Shown: positions 17,252-25,629, counted from the stretch's first letter. The stretch: 34,014 nt of DNA from Actinomycetota bacterium (GCA_021324595.1 JAJPIV010000110.1:1-34014); one strand, 5' to 3'. The notes: generated from the sequence alone by a model not told the origin. Made by a program: numbers and translations.

Positions 17252-18310
17252 CTAGCCGACCTGCCAGGTGTCGCTCCCGGTGAGCAGCGCGGCCAGGTCG
17301 CCGTCCCCGTCGCGCTCGCGCGCCGCGTCGATCTGGGCGGCCATCGCATCGTCGTAGCTGGGCCGGTCCACCTGGCGGAAGATCCCGATCGGGGTGTGCG
17401 CGAAGTCCGCGCTGTACAGCCGGCTGAGCGCGAACGCGTAGGACGAATCGGCCGCGTGCGCGTCGTGGATGACGATGCTGCCCGGGTCGGCGCCGTCGGC
17501 CGGAACCGCCTCGAGTGACCCGTGGCGACCCCACCGCAGGGCCAGGCCCGGGCCGAACCTGACCGGCTGGCCGTGCTCGAGCCGGATCACGTGCTGCTCG
17601 CGGGCGCCGGGCTCGGTCACCGGGGCGAACGCCTCGTCGTTGAAGATCGGGCAGTTCTGGTAGATCTCCACGAACGCCGCCCCCCGGTGCGCCGCCGCCG
17701 CCCGCAGCACCCCGGTCAGGTGCCTGCGGTCGGAGTCGATGGTCCGGGCCACGAAGCTCGCCTCCGCGCCGATCGCCAGGGACACGGGGTTGAACGGGAG
17801 GTCCAGCGACCCGAACGGGGTCGACTTGGTCACCTTCCCCAGCTCCGAGGTGGGCGAGTACTGGCCCTTGGTGAGCCCGTAGATCCGGTTGTTGAACAGC
17901 AGGATCTTGATGTTGACGTTCCGGCGCAGCGCGTGGATCAGGTGGTTCCCGCCGATCGAGAGCGCGTCGCCGTCGCCGGTGACCACCCAGACCGACAGGT
18001 CCCGGCGGGTGGCGGCCAGCCCGGTGGCGATCGCGGGCGCCCGGCCGTGGATCGAGTGCAGGCCGTAGGTGTTCATGTAGTACGGCAGGCGGGAGGAGCA
18101 GCCGATCCCGGAGATCACGACCACGTTCTCCCTGGGCACCTCGAGCTCGGGCAGGAAGGCCTGGAAGGCCGCGAGGATCGCGTAGTCGCCGCAGCCCGGG
18201 CACCAGCGGACCTCCTGGTCGGACTTGAAGTCCCTGGCCGACAGCGGGGCGTCGGCGCGCGGCACGAGGGTCAGTGACGCCGGGCGTCCCGGCGCATGCG
18301 GCTCAGGCAT
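17252..18310 (-). CDS. korB: 2-oxoglutarate/2-oxoacid:ferredoxin oxidoreductase beta subunit
   Basis: Thiamine-diphosphate and [4Fe-4S] subunit, 352 residues, of the enzyme converting 2-oxoglutarate (or another 2-oxoacid) and CoA to acyl-CoA with reduction of ferredoxin. The ThDP motif runs from GDGD (112-115) to NN (140-141). Cluster cysteines are Cys37 and Cys40 (WCPGCGDY), Cys71 (GIGCSSR) and Cys220 (QNCPIFND). The ATG overlaps the korA stop by eight bases, typical of korAB. In actinobacteria KorAB can replace 2-oxoglutarate dehydrogenase under low oxygen. Confidence 0.95.
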   Translation of the reverse strand: MPEPHAPGRPASLTLVPRADAPLSARDFKSDQEVRWCPGCGDYAILAAFQAFLPELEVPRENVVVISGIGCSSRLPYYMNTYGLHSIHGRAPAIATGLAATRRDLSVWVVTGDGDALSIGGNHLIHALRRNVNIKILLFNNRIYGLTKGQYSPTSELGKVTKSTPFGSLDLPFNPVSLAIGAEASFVARTIDSDRRHLTGVLRAAAAHRGAAFVEIYQNCPIFNDEAFAPVTEPGAREQHVIRLEHGQPVRFGPGLALRWGRHGSLEAVPADGADPGSIVIHDAHAADSSYAFALSRLYSADFAHTPIGIFRQVDRPSYDDAMAAQIDAARERDGDGDLAALLTGSDTWQVG

Positions 18311-20149
18311 TGCGGATCACATCCTGGATGACGCCCGCCAGCTCGGCGGCGCGGAACGGCAGGCCCCGCACCCGGTTGTAGGAGATCACGTCGGCGAGGA
18401 ACCGGCCCCTGAGGATCAGCGCGAGCTGGCCGAGGTTGATCTCGGGCACCAGCACCCGGTCGTACCTCCTGAGCACCTCGCCGAGGTTCGCGGGGAACGG
18501 GCTGAGGTGGCGCAGGTGAGCGTGCGCGACCGCGCCGCCGTTCAGCCGGACCCGGCGGACCGCGGCGCCGATCGACCCGTACGTGGAGCCCCAGCCGACG
18601 ACCAGCAGCCTGGCGTTCCCGCCCGGGTCATCGACCTCCAGGGGCGGGATGTCGGCCGCGATGCCGTCGATCTTGGCCTGACGGAGCCTGACCATCCTGT
18701 CATGGTTGTCCGGGTCGTAGGAGATGGCGCCCGTGCCGTCCGCCTTCTCGATGCCGCCGATCCGGTGCTCCAGGCCAGGCGTACCGGGGATCGCCCAGGG
18801 CCTGGCCAGCGTGACCGGGTCGCGCTGGAACGGGCGGAACGGGCCGTCGCCGGCAGCGGCGAACGCGAACTGCGAGCGCAGGTCGGGCAGCTCCGCCAGG
18901 TCCGGGATCCGCCACGGCTCCGAGCCGTTGGCCAGGTAGCCGTCGGAGAGCACGATCACCGGGGTGCGGTACTTCACCGCGAGCCGCACCGCCTCGATCG
19001 CGATCGCGAAGCAATCGCCGGGCGTCGCCGGGGCGAGCACGACGGCCGGGGACTCGCCGTTGCGCCCGTAGAGCGCCATGAGCAGGTCGGCCTGCTCGGT
19101 CTTGGTCGGCATCCCGGTGGACGGGCCGGCCCGCTGGATGTCGCAGACCACCAGCGGCAGCTCGACCGCGGCGGCCAGGCCCACCGTCTCCGCCTTCAGG
19201 CACATGCCGGGCCCGGAGGTGGTGGTGACGCCGAGCGCGCCGCCGAACGAGGCCCCGAGGGCCGCGCCCACGCCGCTGATCTCGTCCTCGGCCTGGAACG
19301 TCCGGACCCCGAACCGCTTGTGCTTGGCCAGCTCGTGCAGGATGTCGGAGGCCGGGGTGATCGGGTACGAGCCGAGGAACAGCGGCAGGCCGGCCAGGCG
19401 GGACGCGGTGATCAGGCCGTTGGCCAGGGCCATGTTGCCGGTGATGTTCCGGTAGGTGCCCGGCGGCAGCGCGGCCGGCCGGACCTCGTACTGGACGGAG
19501 AACTCCTCGGTCGTCTCCCCGTAGTTCCACCCGGCCTGGAACGCCGCGATATTGGCCCGCATGATCTGCGGCCGGGCCGCGAACTTGGACTCCAGGAAAC
19601 GCAGGGTCCCCTCGGCCGGCCGGTTGTAGAGCCAGCAGAGCAGCCCGAGGGAGAACATGTTCTTGGCCCGCTCGGCGTCCTTCTTGCCGATGTCGAGGCC
19701 CTCGAGCGCCTTGACCGTCACCGAGGTGATCGGATGGCGTGGAGCTGGTAGCCGTCCAGGGAGCCGTCCTCAAGCGGGTTGGCCGGCCAGCCCGCCTTCG
19801 CGAGGTTGCGCTGGGTGAACTCGTCGGTGTTGGCGATGATGTCCGCCCCGCGCGGCAGGTCGGCCAGGTTCGCCTTGAGCGCCGCCGGGTTCATCGCGAC
19901 CAGCACGTCCGGGGCGTCACCGGGGGTGAGGATGTCGTGGTCGGCGAAGTGGAGCTGGAAGCTCGACACTCCCGGGAGCGTGCCTGCGGGGGCGCGGATC
20001 TCCGCCGGGAAGTTCGGCAGCGTGGACAGGTCGTTCCCGAGAATCGCGGCCTCCTGGGTGAACCGGTCCCCGGCGAGTTGCATGCCGTCACCGGAGTCGC
20101 CCGCGAACCTGATGATCACGCGTTCAAGCTGCTTCACCTGCTTGGCCAC
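18303..20149 (-). pseudogene. korA: 2-oxoacid:ferredoxin oxidoreductase fused gamma-alpha subunit, frameshifted
   Basis: Partner of KorB, normally one polypeptide of about 615 residues. The gamma domain (20149 down to about 19730, 143 residues) begins at a GTG behind GGAGGAGG and contains [17 protein letters not shown]. The alpha domain continues in another frame from about 19730 to 18303, with SYPITPASDIL and AEDEISGVGAALGASFGGAL. On the minus strand the frame is lost at ATCCGATCACC; one more C (ATCCCGATCACC) restores [15 protein letters not shown], as in intact homologues. So a single base is missing at about 19731-19733. It may be a sequencing error, since the rest of the gene and korB are well preserved. 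Confidence 0.88.
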
Positions 20150-20414
20150 AGTGGAGCGCCTCCTCCATGCGCCTGATGTGTGCGCCGAGGCCGCGGACGG
20201 GCGGTGCTGCGGTGACGGCGATCTGTCGATGGTGCCGGTCCGGGGCAGGAGTGCGGCGGCGGGACACCGTTACCAGCAGTGTATTACTCTCCAGCCCCAG
20301 ATTGGGCCATGAGTGTCACAGGCATCGGGACGGTTACTGAGAGTGTCAACCCGCTCGCGCTCCGGGGCGTCATACTCACGTCATCGCCAGAGTGTACGTG
20401 AGGGGGCCGGACTC
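20150..20414. other. Divergent intergenic region korA / small Cys protein
   Basis: 265 bases serving as upstream region of both genes. GAGTGTCA occurs twice in direct orientation, 30 bases apart (20311-20318 and 20341-20348). On the minus strand the second copy reads TTGACA (20344-20349), a possible korA -35, but no good -10 follows at 17 bases. A TAATAC hexamer lies on the minus strand at 20281-20286, and CATACT on the plus strand at 20371-20376. Nothing is strong enough to call a promoter. Confidence 0.4.
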
Positions 20415-20870
20415 ATGAGCGATCGTGCCGGAGAGCGGGGGACAGCCTGCGGCTCGGGCCGGGCCGGCGCCAGGGCGGCGCTGGAGGGCGCGCTCGGCGG
20501 CGTGGCGCTGACCCCGGCGGAGCGCCGGTTCCTCGGCCGGGTGAGCGGCTGGGACAAGCGCAGCGCCGGCATGATCGCCTCGCTCCTGGAGCGCGCCAGG
20601 CAGCGCGGGCGCCTGGAGGCGTCGCTGCCGCCGCGGCAGCGCGCGATCATGCTCGCCGCGCTGATGGACGCCTGCGCCTACCGCACGTCGAACGCGCGGT
20701 GCGCGGGGTGCTGGCAGGGCCAGCAGCAGCCGGGCGGGCGGTGCGCGGAGCACGCCAGGGATGCCCGGCTGGCCGCCGAGTTCGCCCAGCTGGCCGCGCT
20801 GCTGGGGACCGGCCCCGAGCCGGTGACCGGCCTGCGGGATGTCGCCTCGCCGGCCGCGGTCGCGTGGTGA
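20415..20870 (+). CDS. Conserved small protein with CxxC/CxxH metal-site pattern
   Basis: 151-residue cytosolic protein, resembling uncharacterised actinobacterial proteins with the segment LTPAERRFLGRVSGWDKRSA. The C-terminal half has Cys96-x2-Cys99, then Cys110-x2-His113, a spacing suited to a zinc site. ATG at 20415 is chosen over upstream in-frame codons because of the GAGGGGG ribosome site. It stands next to the PRTase-hydrolase fusion and the translation-stress genes; function unknown. Confidence 0.75.
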   Translation: MSDRAGERGTACGSGRAGARAALEGALGGVALTPAERRFLGRVSGWDKRSAGMIASLLERARQRGRLEASLPPRQRAIMLAALMDACAYRTSNARCAGCWQGQQQPGGRCAEHARDARLAAEFAQLAALLGTGPEPVTGLRDVASPAAVAW

Positions 20871-20911
20871 CCCGCCGGGCACTGTCATCCCGGGCATGGT
20901 CGTCCGGCGGT

Positions 20912-22267
20912 TCAGCCCGCGGCGGGCGGGGCGAAATGAACCGCGAACCAGTCCCGCGCCAGCCGGGTCACCGTCTGCAGCGCTCCCGGCTCCTCGAACA
21001 GGTGCGTCGCCCCGGGCACGATGGCGAGCCGGTTCTCGCACCGCAGCTCGCGCTGCGCCTGCTCATTGAGTTCCAGCACCGGCAGGTCGCGGCCGCCGAC
21101 GATGAGCAGCACCGGGCAGCGCACCCGCGACAGCCTCGGCCCGGCCAGGTCCGGCCGGCCGCCCCGGGAGACCACCGCGTCGATCTGGGCGCCCGGCTCG
21201 GCCGCCGCCCACAGGGCGGCAGCGGCCCCCGTGCTCGCGCCGAAGTAGCCGACCGCGCCGTGCAGGTCCTCGGGCTGCTCGCGCAGCCACCGGGTGACGC
21301 CGATCAGCCTTCCGGCGAGCGTGCCGATGTCGAACACGTTCGCCCGGTCCAGCTCCTCGTCCGGGGTGAGCAGGTCGAACAGCAGCGTTCCGAGGCCCGC
21401 CTCGTTGAGGTCGGCGGCCACGTGCCGGTTGCGCGGGCTGTGCCTGCTGCTGCCGCTGCCGTGAACGAAGATCACGGTGCCGGGGGCTGCCGGAGGGACC
21501 ACCAGATGCCCGGGGAGCACCACCCCGGCCGCCGCCGGGATCTCCACCTGCTCGTCCCGCCCGCCTGCCGTGGCGCCGGGCGGGCCAGCGGGACGGCTCG
21601 TTCTCCCTGAGCCCGGTCCGGTGGCCGCCAGCGCCGCGTCGGCCCTGGCGAGCAGCTCGGCCACATCCTCGTCGGGCACGTGCCGGAAGTCGTCATACCA
21701 GCTGCCCACCGCGAGGAAATAGGGCGGCGCGGCCAGGCAGACCACCTCGTCGCAGGACCGCCGGAGTGCGTCCACCGAGTCCGGCGCGCCCACGGGGACC
21801 GCGAGCACCACCCGGGCGGCCCCCAGCCGGCGCGCCACCTGGCACGCCGCCACGGCGGTCGAGCCGGTCGCGACGCCGTCGTCGACGATGATCACCGTCC
21901 GCCCGGCGACGTTCACCGCCGGCCGTCCCCGGCGGAAGCGCTCGACCTGCTGCTCAAGGTCGGCGCGCTCGCGTTCCTCGACGGCGCGGATCTCCTCCTC
22001 GCTGATGCCGCCGCGGGCGATCACGTCCTCGTTGGTGACGCGCACGCCCCCCTCCCCGATCGCGCCAATCGCGAGCTCCGGCTGGAACGGCACGCCGAGC
22101 TTGCGCACCACGATCACGTCAAGCGGGGCGCCGAGGGCGCGGGCCACCTCGAAGGCGACCGGCACGCCGCCCCGCGGCAGGGCGAGCACCACCGGATCCT
22201 CGGCGCGCAGGTGGCCCAGCCTCCCGGCGAGACGCCGTCCGGCGTCGGCCCGGTCGACGAATCGCAC
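20912..22267 (-). CDS. Phosphoribosyltransferase-dienelactone hydrolase fusion protein
   Basis: 451 residues in two domains. Residues 1-212 are a type I phosphoribosyltransferase with the PRPP loop VIIVDDGVATGST (125-137). After a Gly/Pro/Arg linker (about 213-238), residues 240-451 form an alpha/beta hydrolase with oxyanion segment HGSGSS, nucleophile Ser345 in GASTG, Asp394 (GGRDLP) and His422 (GATHLF). The same domain pairing is known in Mycobacterium tuberculosis Rv0571c of the DosR dormancy regulon. GTG start at 22267 with AGAGGA upstream. Substrates are unknown. Convergent with the small Cys protein and divergent from the baeRF gene. Confidence 0.88.
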   Translation of the reverse strand: MRFVDRADAGRRLAGRLGHLRAEDPVVLALPRGGVPVAFEVARALGAPLDVIVVRKLGVPFQPELAIGAIGEGGVRVTNEDVIARGGISEEEIRAVEERERADLEQQVERFRRGRPAVNVAGRTVIIVDDGVATGSTAVAACQVARRLGAARVVLAVPVGAPDSVDALRRSCDEVVCLAAPPYFLAVGSWYDDFRHVPDEDVAELLARADAALAATGPGSGRTSRPAGPPGATAGGRDEQVEIPAAAGVVLPGHLVVPPAAPGTVIFVHGSGSSRHSPRNRHVAADLNEAGLGTLLFDLLTPDEELDRANVFDIGTLAGRLIGVTRWLREQPEDLHGAVGYFGASTGAAAALWAAAEPGAQIDAVVSRGGRPDLAGPRLSRVRCPVLLIVGGRDLPVLELNEQAQRELRCENRLAIVPGATHLFEEPGALQTVTRLARDWFAVHFAPPAAG

Positions 22268-22293
22268 CGTCCTCTCGCCCCCTGTCCCGGTCC

Positions 22294-22332
22294 TGCTCCC
22301 TGTCCCCGGGCTTCCGTGCCCGGACCGGAGCA
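22294..22332. promoter_or_regulatory. Imperfect inverted repeat upstream of PRTase-hydrolase gene
   Basis: TGCTCC (22294-22299) and CCGGGC (22306-22311) pair with GCCCGG (22318-22323) and GGAGCA (22327-22332); the arms are separated by short mismatched spacers. It lies 27 bases from the GTG of the minus-strand gene, so it could be an operator or a leader hairpin. Confidence 0.4.
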
Positions 22333-22409
22333 GCGCCGCTGGCCAGTATCTACCCCCGCCTGCCCGCGGCTCGCCGCCCGCCCGCGGCTCGCCTGTCCTG
22401 AACCTATGT

Positions 22410-22448
22410 CACAGAGGCCGGCGCCGGCCAGGGACCTTCGCCTCTGTG
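22410..22448. promoter_or_regulatory. 9-bp inverted repeat enclosing a 14-bp palindrome, upstream of baeRF gene
   Basis: CACAGAGGC (22410-22418) and GCCTCTGTG (22440-22448) are exact inverted copies. The 14-bp palindrome GGCCGGCGCCGGCC (22416-22429) overlaps the left arm. The structure lies 46 bases before the start codon. Operator or RNA leader structure are both possible. Confidence 0.45.
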
Positions 22449-22493
22449 CCCCCGGGCGTGGTGGCGAGCGAATGGAAGCGGAGGGGAGGTGCG

Positions 22494-23828
22494 ATGATCA
22501 CCTACGCGCAGGCCGAGCGCCTGCTCGACATCCACGCCGCTGACCGGTCGGTCCTCTCGCTCTACGTCGGCATCCCGCGGGACCCGGCGCAGCTGCGCGA
22601 GCTGCCAGCCCGGGCACACGACCTCATCCGGCTGGCCGCGGCCGACCTGGACGGGTACAGGGGGCAGGCGGCCGGGCTGGCCGAGGACGAGCGCAGGGTC
22701 AGCCGGCTGCTTGAAGTGCATGGCCGGGAGTGGCTCGGGCACACGGCGGCGCTGTTCGCCGCGGCCGGGACCGGCCAGGCCGAGGCGTTCGCGCTGCCCT
22801 GCCAGCTCCCGGACCGCGCGATTCTCGCCACGCGCCCGCACATCCGCCCGCTGCTCGTCACCTTGCAGCGGTGCCCGGCGCACTACGTGGTCGTGGTGGA
22901 TCAGCGCCGGGCCTGGCTGTTCCGGGTGACCGGCGACGAGATCGAGACGACAGCCGCCGCCGAGATCGAGGCGACCGCCGCCACCGCGCAGGCCGCCGAG
23001 GGGGGCCAGGTGGCCGGCGAGGCCGTGAGCGGGGAGGGCCCGGCCGGGGAGGGCACGGGCAAGGAGGGCGCGCCGCCCGGAGAGGGTGCCGCCGGGGCCG
23101 CCGGGGCGAGGTCCTGGCCCGGGGCGGGCGCCGGCGGCCTCGGCGCGGGCGAGGCGCCGCGTGAACCGGTCCGCAGCCGGCGGTTCGGCGGCTGGTACGG
23201 GCTGGAGTCGTACCGGATCAACGAGCGGGTGATCGAGCTCGCCCACAGCCACCTGCACGCCACGGTCACCCTGCTCGAGCGCGCGATGCGGCCGGGCTGG
23301 CCCGAGCCGCTCGTCCTCGGCGGGCACGCGGAGACGGTGTCGCGGTTCGCCAAGATGCTGCCGACGGGGCTGCGGGACAAGGTCGCGGGCACGTTCGTCG
23401 TGGACCCGCACACCATGACCCCGGCCCGGGTCCGCGACCTGGCCAGGCCCGTCATCGCGAACTGGGTGCGCGAACGCGAGGACCGGCTCGTCGGCGAGCT
23501 CAGGGCCGGCCAGCTGCCCGGCGCCGCACCTCCGCTGACCGTGACCGGGCTGCCGGGATGTCTGGCGGCCGTGAACGCGCGCGCAGTGGCGCTGCTGGTC
23601 GTGCCGGCCGGCGGCGTGCTCGGCGGGTATGCCTGCGAGCGGTGCGGCACGCTCAGCGCGACGGGCGCCGACTGCTCGTGCCCGGACGGCCGGCCACGGT
23701 GGGTGCCCGACCTGCTCGAGGAGATGGTGGTCCGGACGATCAGCGAAGGCGGCACGGTGGAGGCGGTCGCGGACCCGCCGGGGGAGGTCGCGGCCAGGCT
23801 CCGGTTCCCGGTTTCAGGCGGGAGGTAG
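22494..23828 (+). CDS. Vms1/baeRF-type release-factor-like protein (Rv2629-like)
   Basis: 444-residue protein of the bacterial-archaeal eRF1-like group. An N-terminal domain (1-125) is followed by an eRF1-domain-2-like core: strand YVVVVDQRRAWLFRV (131-145), then RRFGGWYGLESYRINERVIELAHSHLHAT (229-257). A Gly/Glu/Ala-rich insert (about 151-222) sits where eRF1 has its catalytic GGQ loop, and itself contains GGQ at 170-172. The C-terminal domain carries a zinc-ribbon-like set Cys381, Cys384, Cys394, Cys396. ATG at 22494 behind GGAGGGGAGGT. Relatives are tied to stalled-ribosome or dormancy responses. The hibernation factor follows seven bases later. Confidence 0.82.
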   Translation: MITYAQAERLLDIHAADRSVLSLYVGIPRDPAQLRELPARAHDLIRLAAADLDGYRGQAAGLAEDERRVSRLLEVHGREWLGHTAALFAAAGTGQAEAFALPCQLPDRAILATRPHIRPLLVTLQRCPAHYVVVVDQRRAWLFRVTGDEIETTAAAEIEATAATAQAAEGGQVAGEAVSGEGPAGEGTGKEGAPPGEGAAGAAGARSWPGAGAGGLGAGEAPREPVRSRRFGGWYGLESYRINERVIELAHSHLHATVTLLERAMRPGWPEPLVLGGHAETVSRFAKMLPTGLRDKVAGTFVVDPHTMTPARVRDLARPVIANWVREREDRLVGELRAGQLPGAAPPLTVTGLPGCLAAVNARAVALLVVPAGGVLGGYACERCGTLSATGADCSCPDGRPRWVPDLLEEMVVRTISEGGTVEAVADPPGEVAARLRFPVSGGR

Positions 23829-23835
23829 AGCGACG

Positions 23836-24663
23836 ATGACCCAGGCTCAGGGAACGCAGGCCCAGGGAGCCCGGCACGCGGGGCAGACGCTGCCGGTGCA
23901 GACCCACGCGCAGGGTGATGTGCCGGACGAGGCCATGGACCTGGCGGTCACCCGGGTGAGATCGCAGCTACGGCACGCGCACGAGCCGGTGCTGTTCGCC
24001 CGGGTCAAGCTGACGCTGGAACCCGACCCCGCAGTCGAGCGGCCCGCGATCGCGCAGGTCAACGTGGACCTCAACGGGCGGCCGCTGCGCGCGCAGGCGG
24101 CCGCGGCCACGCTGCGCGACGCGATCGAGATCCTCAGCGACAAGCTGCGGATACAGCTGGAGCGGGCCGAGCGGAACTGGGCGAAGATCCGGGGCAGCCT
24201 GCCGGCGGACGAGCCGGGCGAGTGGCGGCACCAGAGCATCCCGTCGCCGCGGCTGCCGTACTACCCGCGCCCGGTCGAGGAGCGCGGCATCGTCCGGCAC
24301 AAGTCGTACGGGCTGGCCACGATGACGCCCGGCGAGGCCGTCGCCGACATGGAGCTGCTCGACTACGACTTCCACCTGTTCACCGAGCGTTCCACCGGGC
24401 AGGACAGCGTGATCTACCGGGCCGGCGGCGGCTACCGGCTCGCGCAGGCCCACCCGAAGCCGCACCGGCTGGGCCCGCTGCCCGGCTCGATCACCCTCAG
24501 CGAGGCGCCCGCGCCCAGGCTCAGCCTGGAGCAGGCACGGACCCGGCTGGAGGCGTTCGGGCAGCCGTTCCTGTTCTTCGTGAACTCCGAGACCGGGCGC
24601 GGCAACATCATCTACCACAGGTACGACGGGGACTACGGCGTGATCACGCCGGCCAACGGGTGA
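23836..24663 (+). CDS. Ribosome hibernation factor with two S30AE C-terminal domains
   Basis: 275 residues, the size of M. tuberculosis Rv0079. An N-terminal Gln-rich tail (1-25) precedes a diverged HPF/RaiA-like domain (about 26-118). Two S30AE C-terminal domains follow: RGIVRHKSYGLATMTPGEAV to about 205, with the DYDFHLFTERSTGQDSVIYR core, and RLSLEQARTRLEAFGQPFLF to the end (FFVNSETGRGNIIYHRYDGD). Such C-domains dimerise to hold 100S ribosomes. The ATG at 23836 follows GGGAGGTAG overlapping the baeRF end. It is in one operon with the release-factor-like gene, which fits control of idle or stalled ribosomes. Confidence 0.85.
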   Translation: MTQAQGTQAQGARHAGQTLPVQTHAQGDVPDEAMDLAVTRVRSQLRHAHEPVLFARVKLTLEPDPAVERPAIAQVNVDLNGRPLRAQAAAATLRDAIEILSDKLRIQLERAERNWAKIRGSLPADEPGEWRHQSIPSPRLPYYPRPVEERGIVRHKSYGLATMTPGEAVADMELLDYDFHLFTERSTGQDSVIYRAGGGYRLAQAHPKPHRLGPLPGSITLSEAPAPRLSLEQARTRLEAFGQPFLFFVNSETGRGNIIYHRYDGDYGVITPANG

Positions 24664-24666
24664 CCT

Positions 24667-24692
24667 GGGCCGCCGGCGAGGCCCGGCGGCCC
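24667..24692 (+). terminator. Strong hairpin after hibernation factor gene
   Basis: GGGCCGCCGG (24667-24676) and CCGGCGGCCC (24683-24692) form a perfect ten-pair stem with a six-base loop, three bases after the stop codon. It has no T tract, as is usual in these genomes. Further GC-rich inverted stretches fill the gap to yajQ; no gene is seen between 24664 and 24881. Confidence 0.65.
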
Positions 24693-24881
24693 AGCCGGCG
24701 GTTTCGCGGACCCGCCGCCGAACGGGCCCCGGCCCAGCGGGACCTCCCTGGGAACGGGCCGCCCACTGGCTTCGCTATTGGGTGAGCACGGTCACATCGC
24801 GAGGTCGCCGGGTCGGCAGCCGGCCGCCCGGCGATGCTGCCTGGCCGGCCTGGCGCCGCGGGCGCGGCCGGCGGTGGATCA

Positions 24882-25379
24882 CTAGCGGTAGTTGACGAAC
24901 TGGAGCGCGATGTCGAGGTCCTTGCCTCGCAACAGCGCCTGCACCGCCTGCAGCTCGTCCTTCTTCTTCGAGAAGACGCGAAGCTCGTCACCCTGCGCCT
25001 GGACCCGCACGCCCTTCGGCCCCTCGTCTCTGATGATCTTGGCGAGCCGACGGGCGTCGTCCTGCGAGATTCCCTCCTTCAGGCCGACCGCCATGCGGAA
25101 CTCCTTGCCCGACGGCCTGGGGTCGGCCGCGTCCAGCACCTTCAGCGACACGCCGCGCCTGACCAGCTTCTCCTTGAACACCTCGAGCACCGCCTTGGCC
25201 CGTTCCTCGCTGTTCGCCCGGATCTCGACGGCCCGCTCGCCCGACCAGGCGATGGAGGCGCCGACGCCGCGGAAGTCGAACCTGGTGCCCACCTCCTTGG
25301 CCGCCTGGTTCAGCGCGTTGTCGACCTCCTGGCGGTTCACCTTGGAGACGATGTCAAAGGAGGCCTCTGCTGCTGCCAC
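24882..25379 (-). CDS. yajQ: YajQ family nucleotide-binding protein
   Basis: 165-residue protein of the YajQ family (UPF0234), two-domain RNA-binding-like fold; some relatives bind cyclic di-GMP. Characteristic start [21 protein letters not shown], middle [12 protein letters not shown], and end [32 protein letters not shown] are intact. The GTG at 25379 is preferred over the TTG two codons earlier, because a -10-like TACCCT on the minus strand (25386-25391) ends six bases before it, suggesting a leaderless message. Confidence 0.93.
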   Translation of the reverse strand: MAAAEASFDIVSKVNRQEVDNALNQAAKEVGTRFDFRGVGASIAWSGERAVEIRANSEERAKAVLEVFKEKLVRRGVSLKVLDAADPRPSGKEFRMAVGLKEGISQDDARRLAKIIRDEGPKGVRVQAQGDELRVFSKKKDELQAVQALLRGKDLDIALQFVNYR

Positions 25380-25385
25380 GGTCAA

Positions 25386-25391
25386 AGGGTA
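25386..25391 (-). promoter_or_regulatory. -10 element for leaderless yajQ transcript
   Basis: On the minus strand TACCCT is followed by six bases and then the GTG start of yajQ. This TANNNT-N6-start layout is the usual form of leaderless promoters in actinobacteria. No -35 or ribosome site is visible. Confidence 0.5.
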
Positions 25392-25416
25392 GACGGCGCC
25401 GGGCGGCGCCCGGGTG

Positions 25417-25445
25417 CTGACGCGCCGCGCCGGCTCCGCTATCCT
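25417..25445 (+). promoter_or_regulatory. Promoter of tRNA-Tyr
   Basis: CTGACG (25417-25422), a 17-base spacer and TATCCT (25440-25445) form a good housekeeping promoter. The mature tRNA starts 31 bases after the -10, leaving a short 5' leader to be removed by RNase P. Confidence 0.65.
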
Positions 25446-25476
25446 TCATCGTGCCGTCCTGTAGCGGGCGGCACCC

Positions 25477-25561
25477 GGCAGGTTGCCCGAGTGGCCAAAG
25501 GGAGCGGTCTGTAAAACCGTCGGCTCAGCCTACGTAGGTTCGAACCCTACACCTGCCACCA
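25477..25561 (+). tRNA. tRNA-Tyr (GUA)
   Basis: Acceptor stem GGCAGGT (25477-25483) pairs with ACCTGCC (25551-25557), followed by discriminator A and an encoded CCA (25559-25561). Anticodon loop CTGTAAA places anticodon GTA at 25511-25513. A long variable arm, as in bacterial class II tRNA-Tyr, precedes the T arm GTAGG-TTCGAAC-CCTAC. All stems pair. Confidence 0.97.
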
Positions 25562-25629
25562 CCTGCGGAAACGGCCCGTGGCCTGCGGCAACAGCGGTTT
25601 GCTGCGGGTACGGTGACGTCCGGTCAGAC

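Noticed and set aside
20321-20349. TTGACA on the minus strand as the korA -35
   Set aside because: No acceptable -10 lies 16-18 bases downstream; kept only as a remark in the intergenic entry.
22431-22455. DosR-type box GGGACC...GTGCCC upstream of the release-factor-like gene
   Set aside because: Only one half-site resembles the consensus; the second half does not match and the spacing is wrong.
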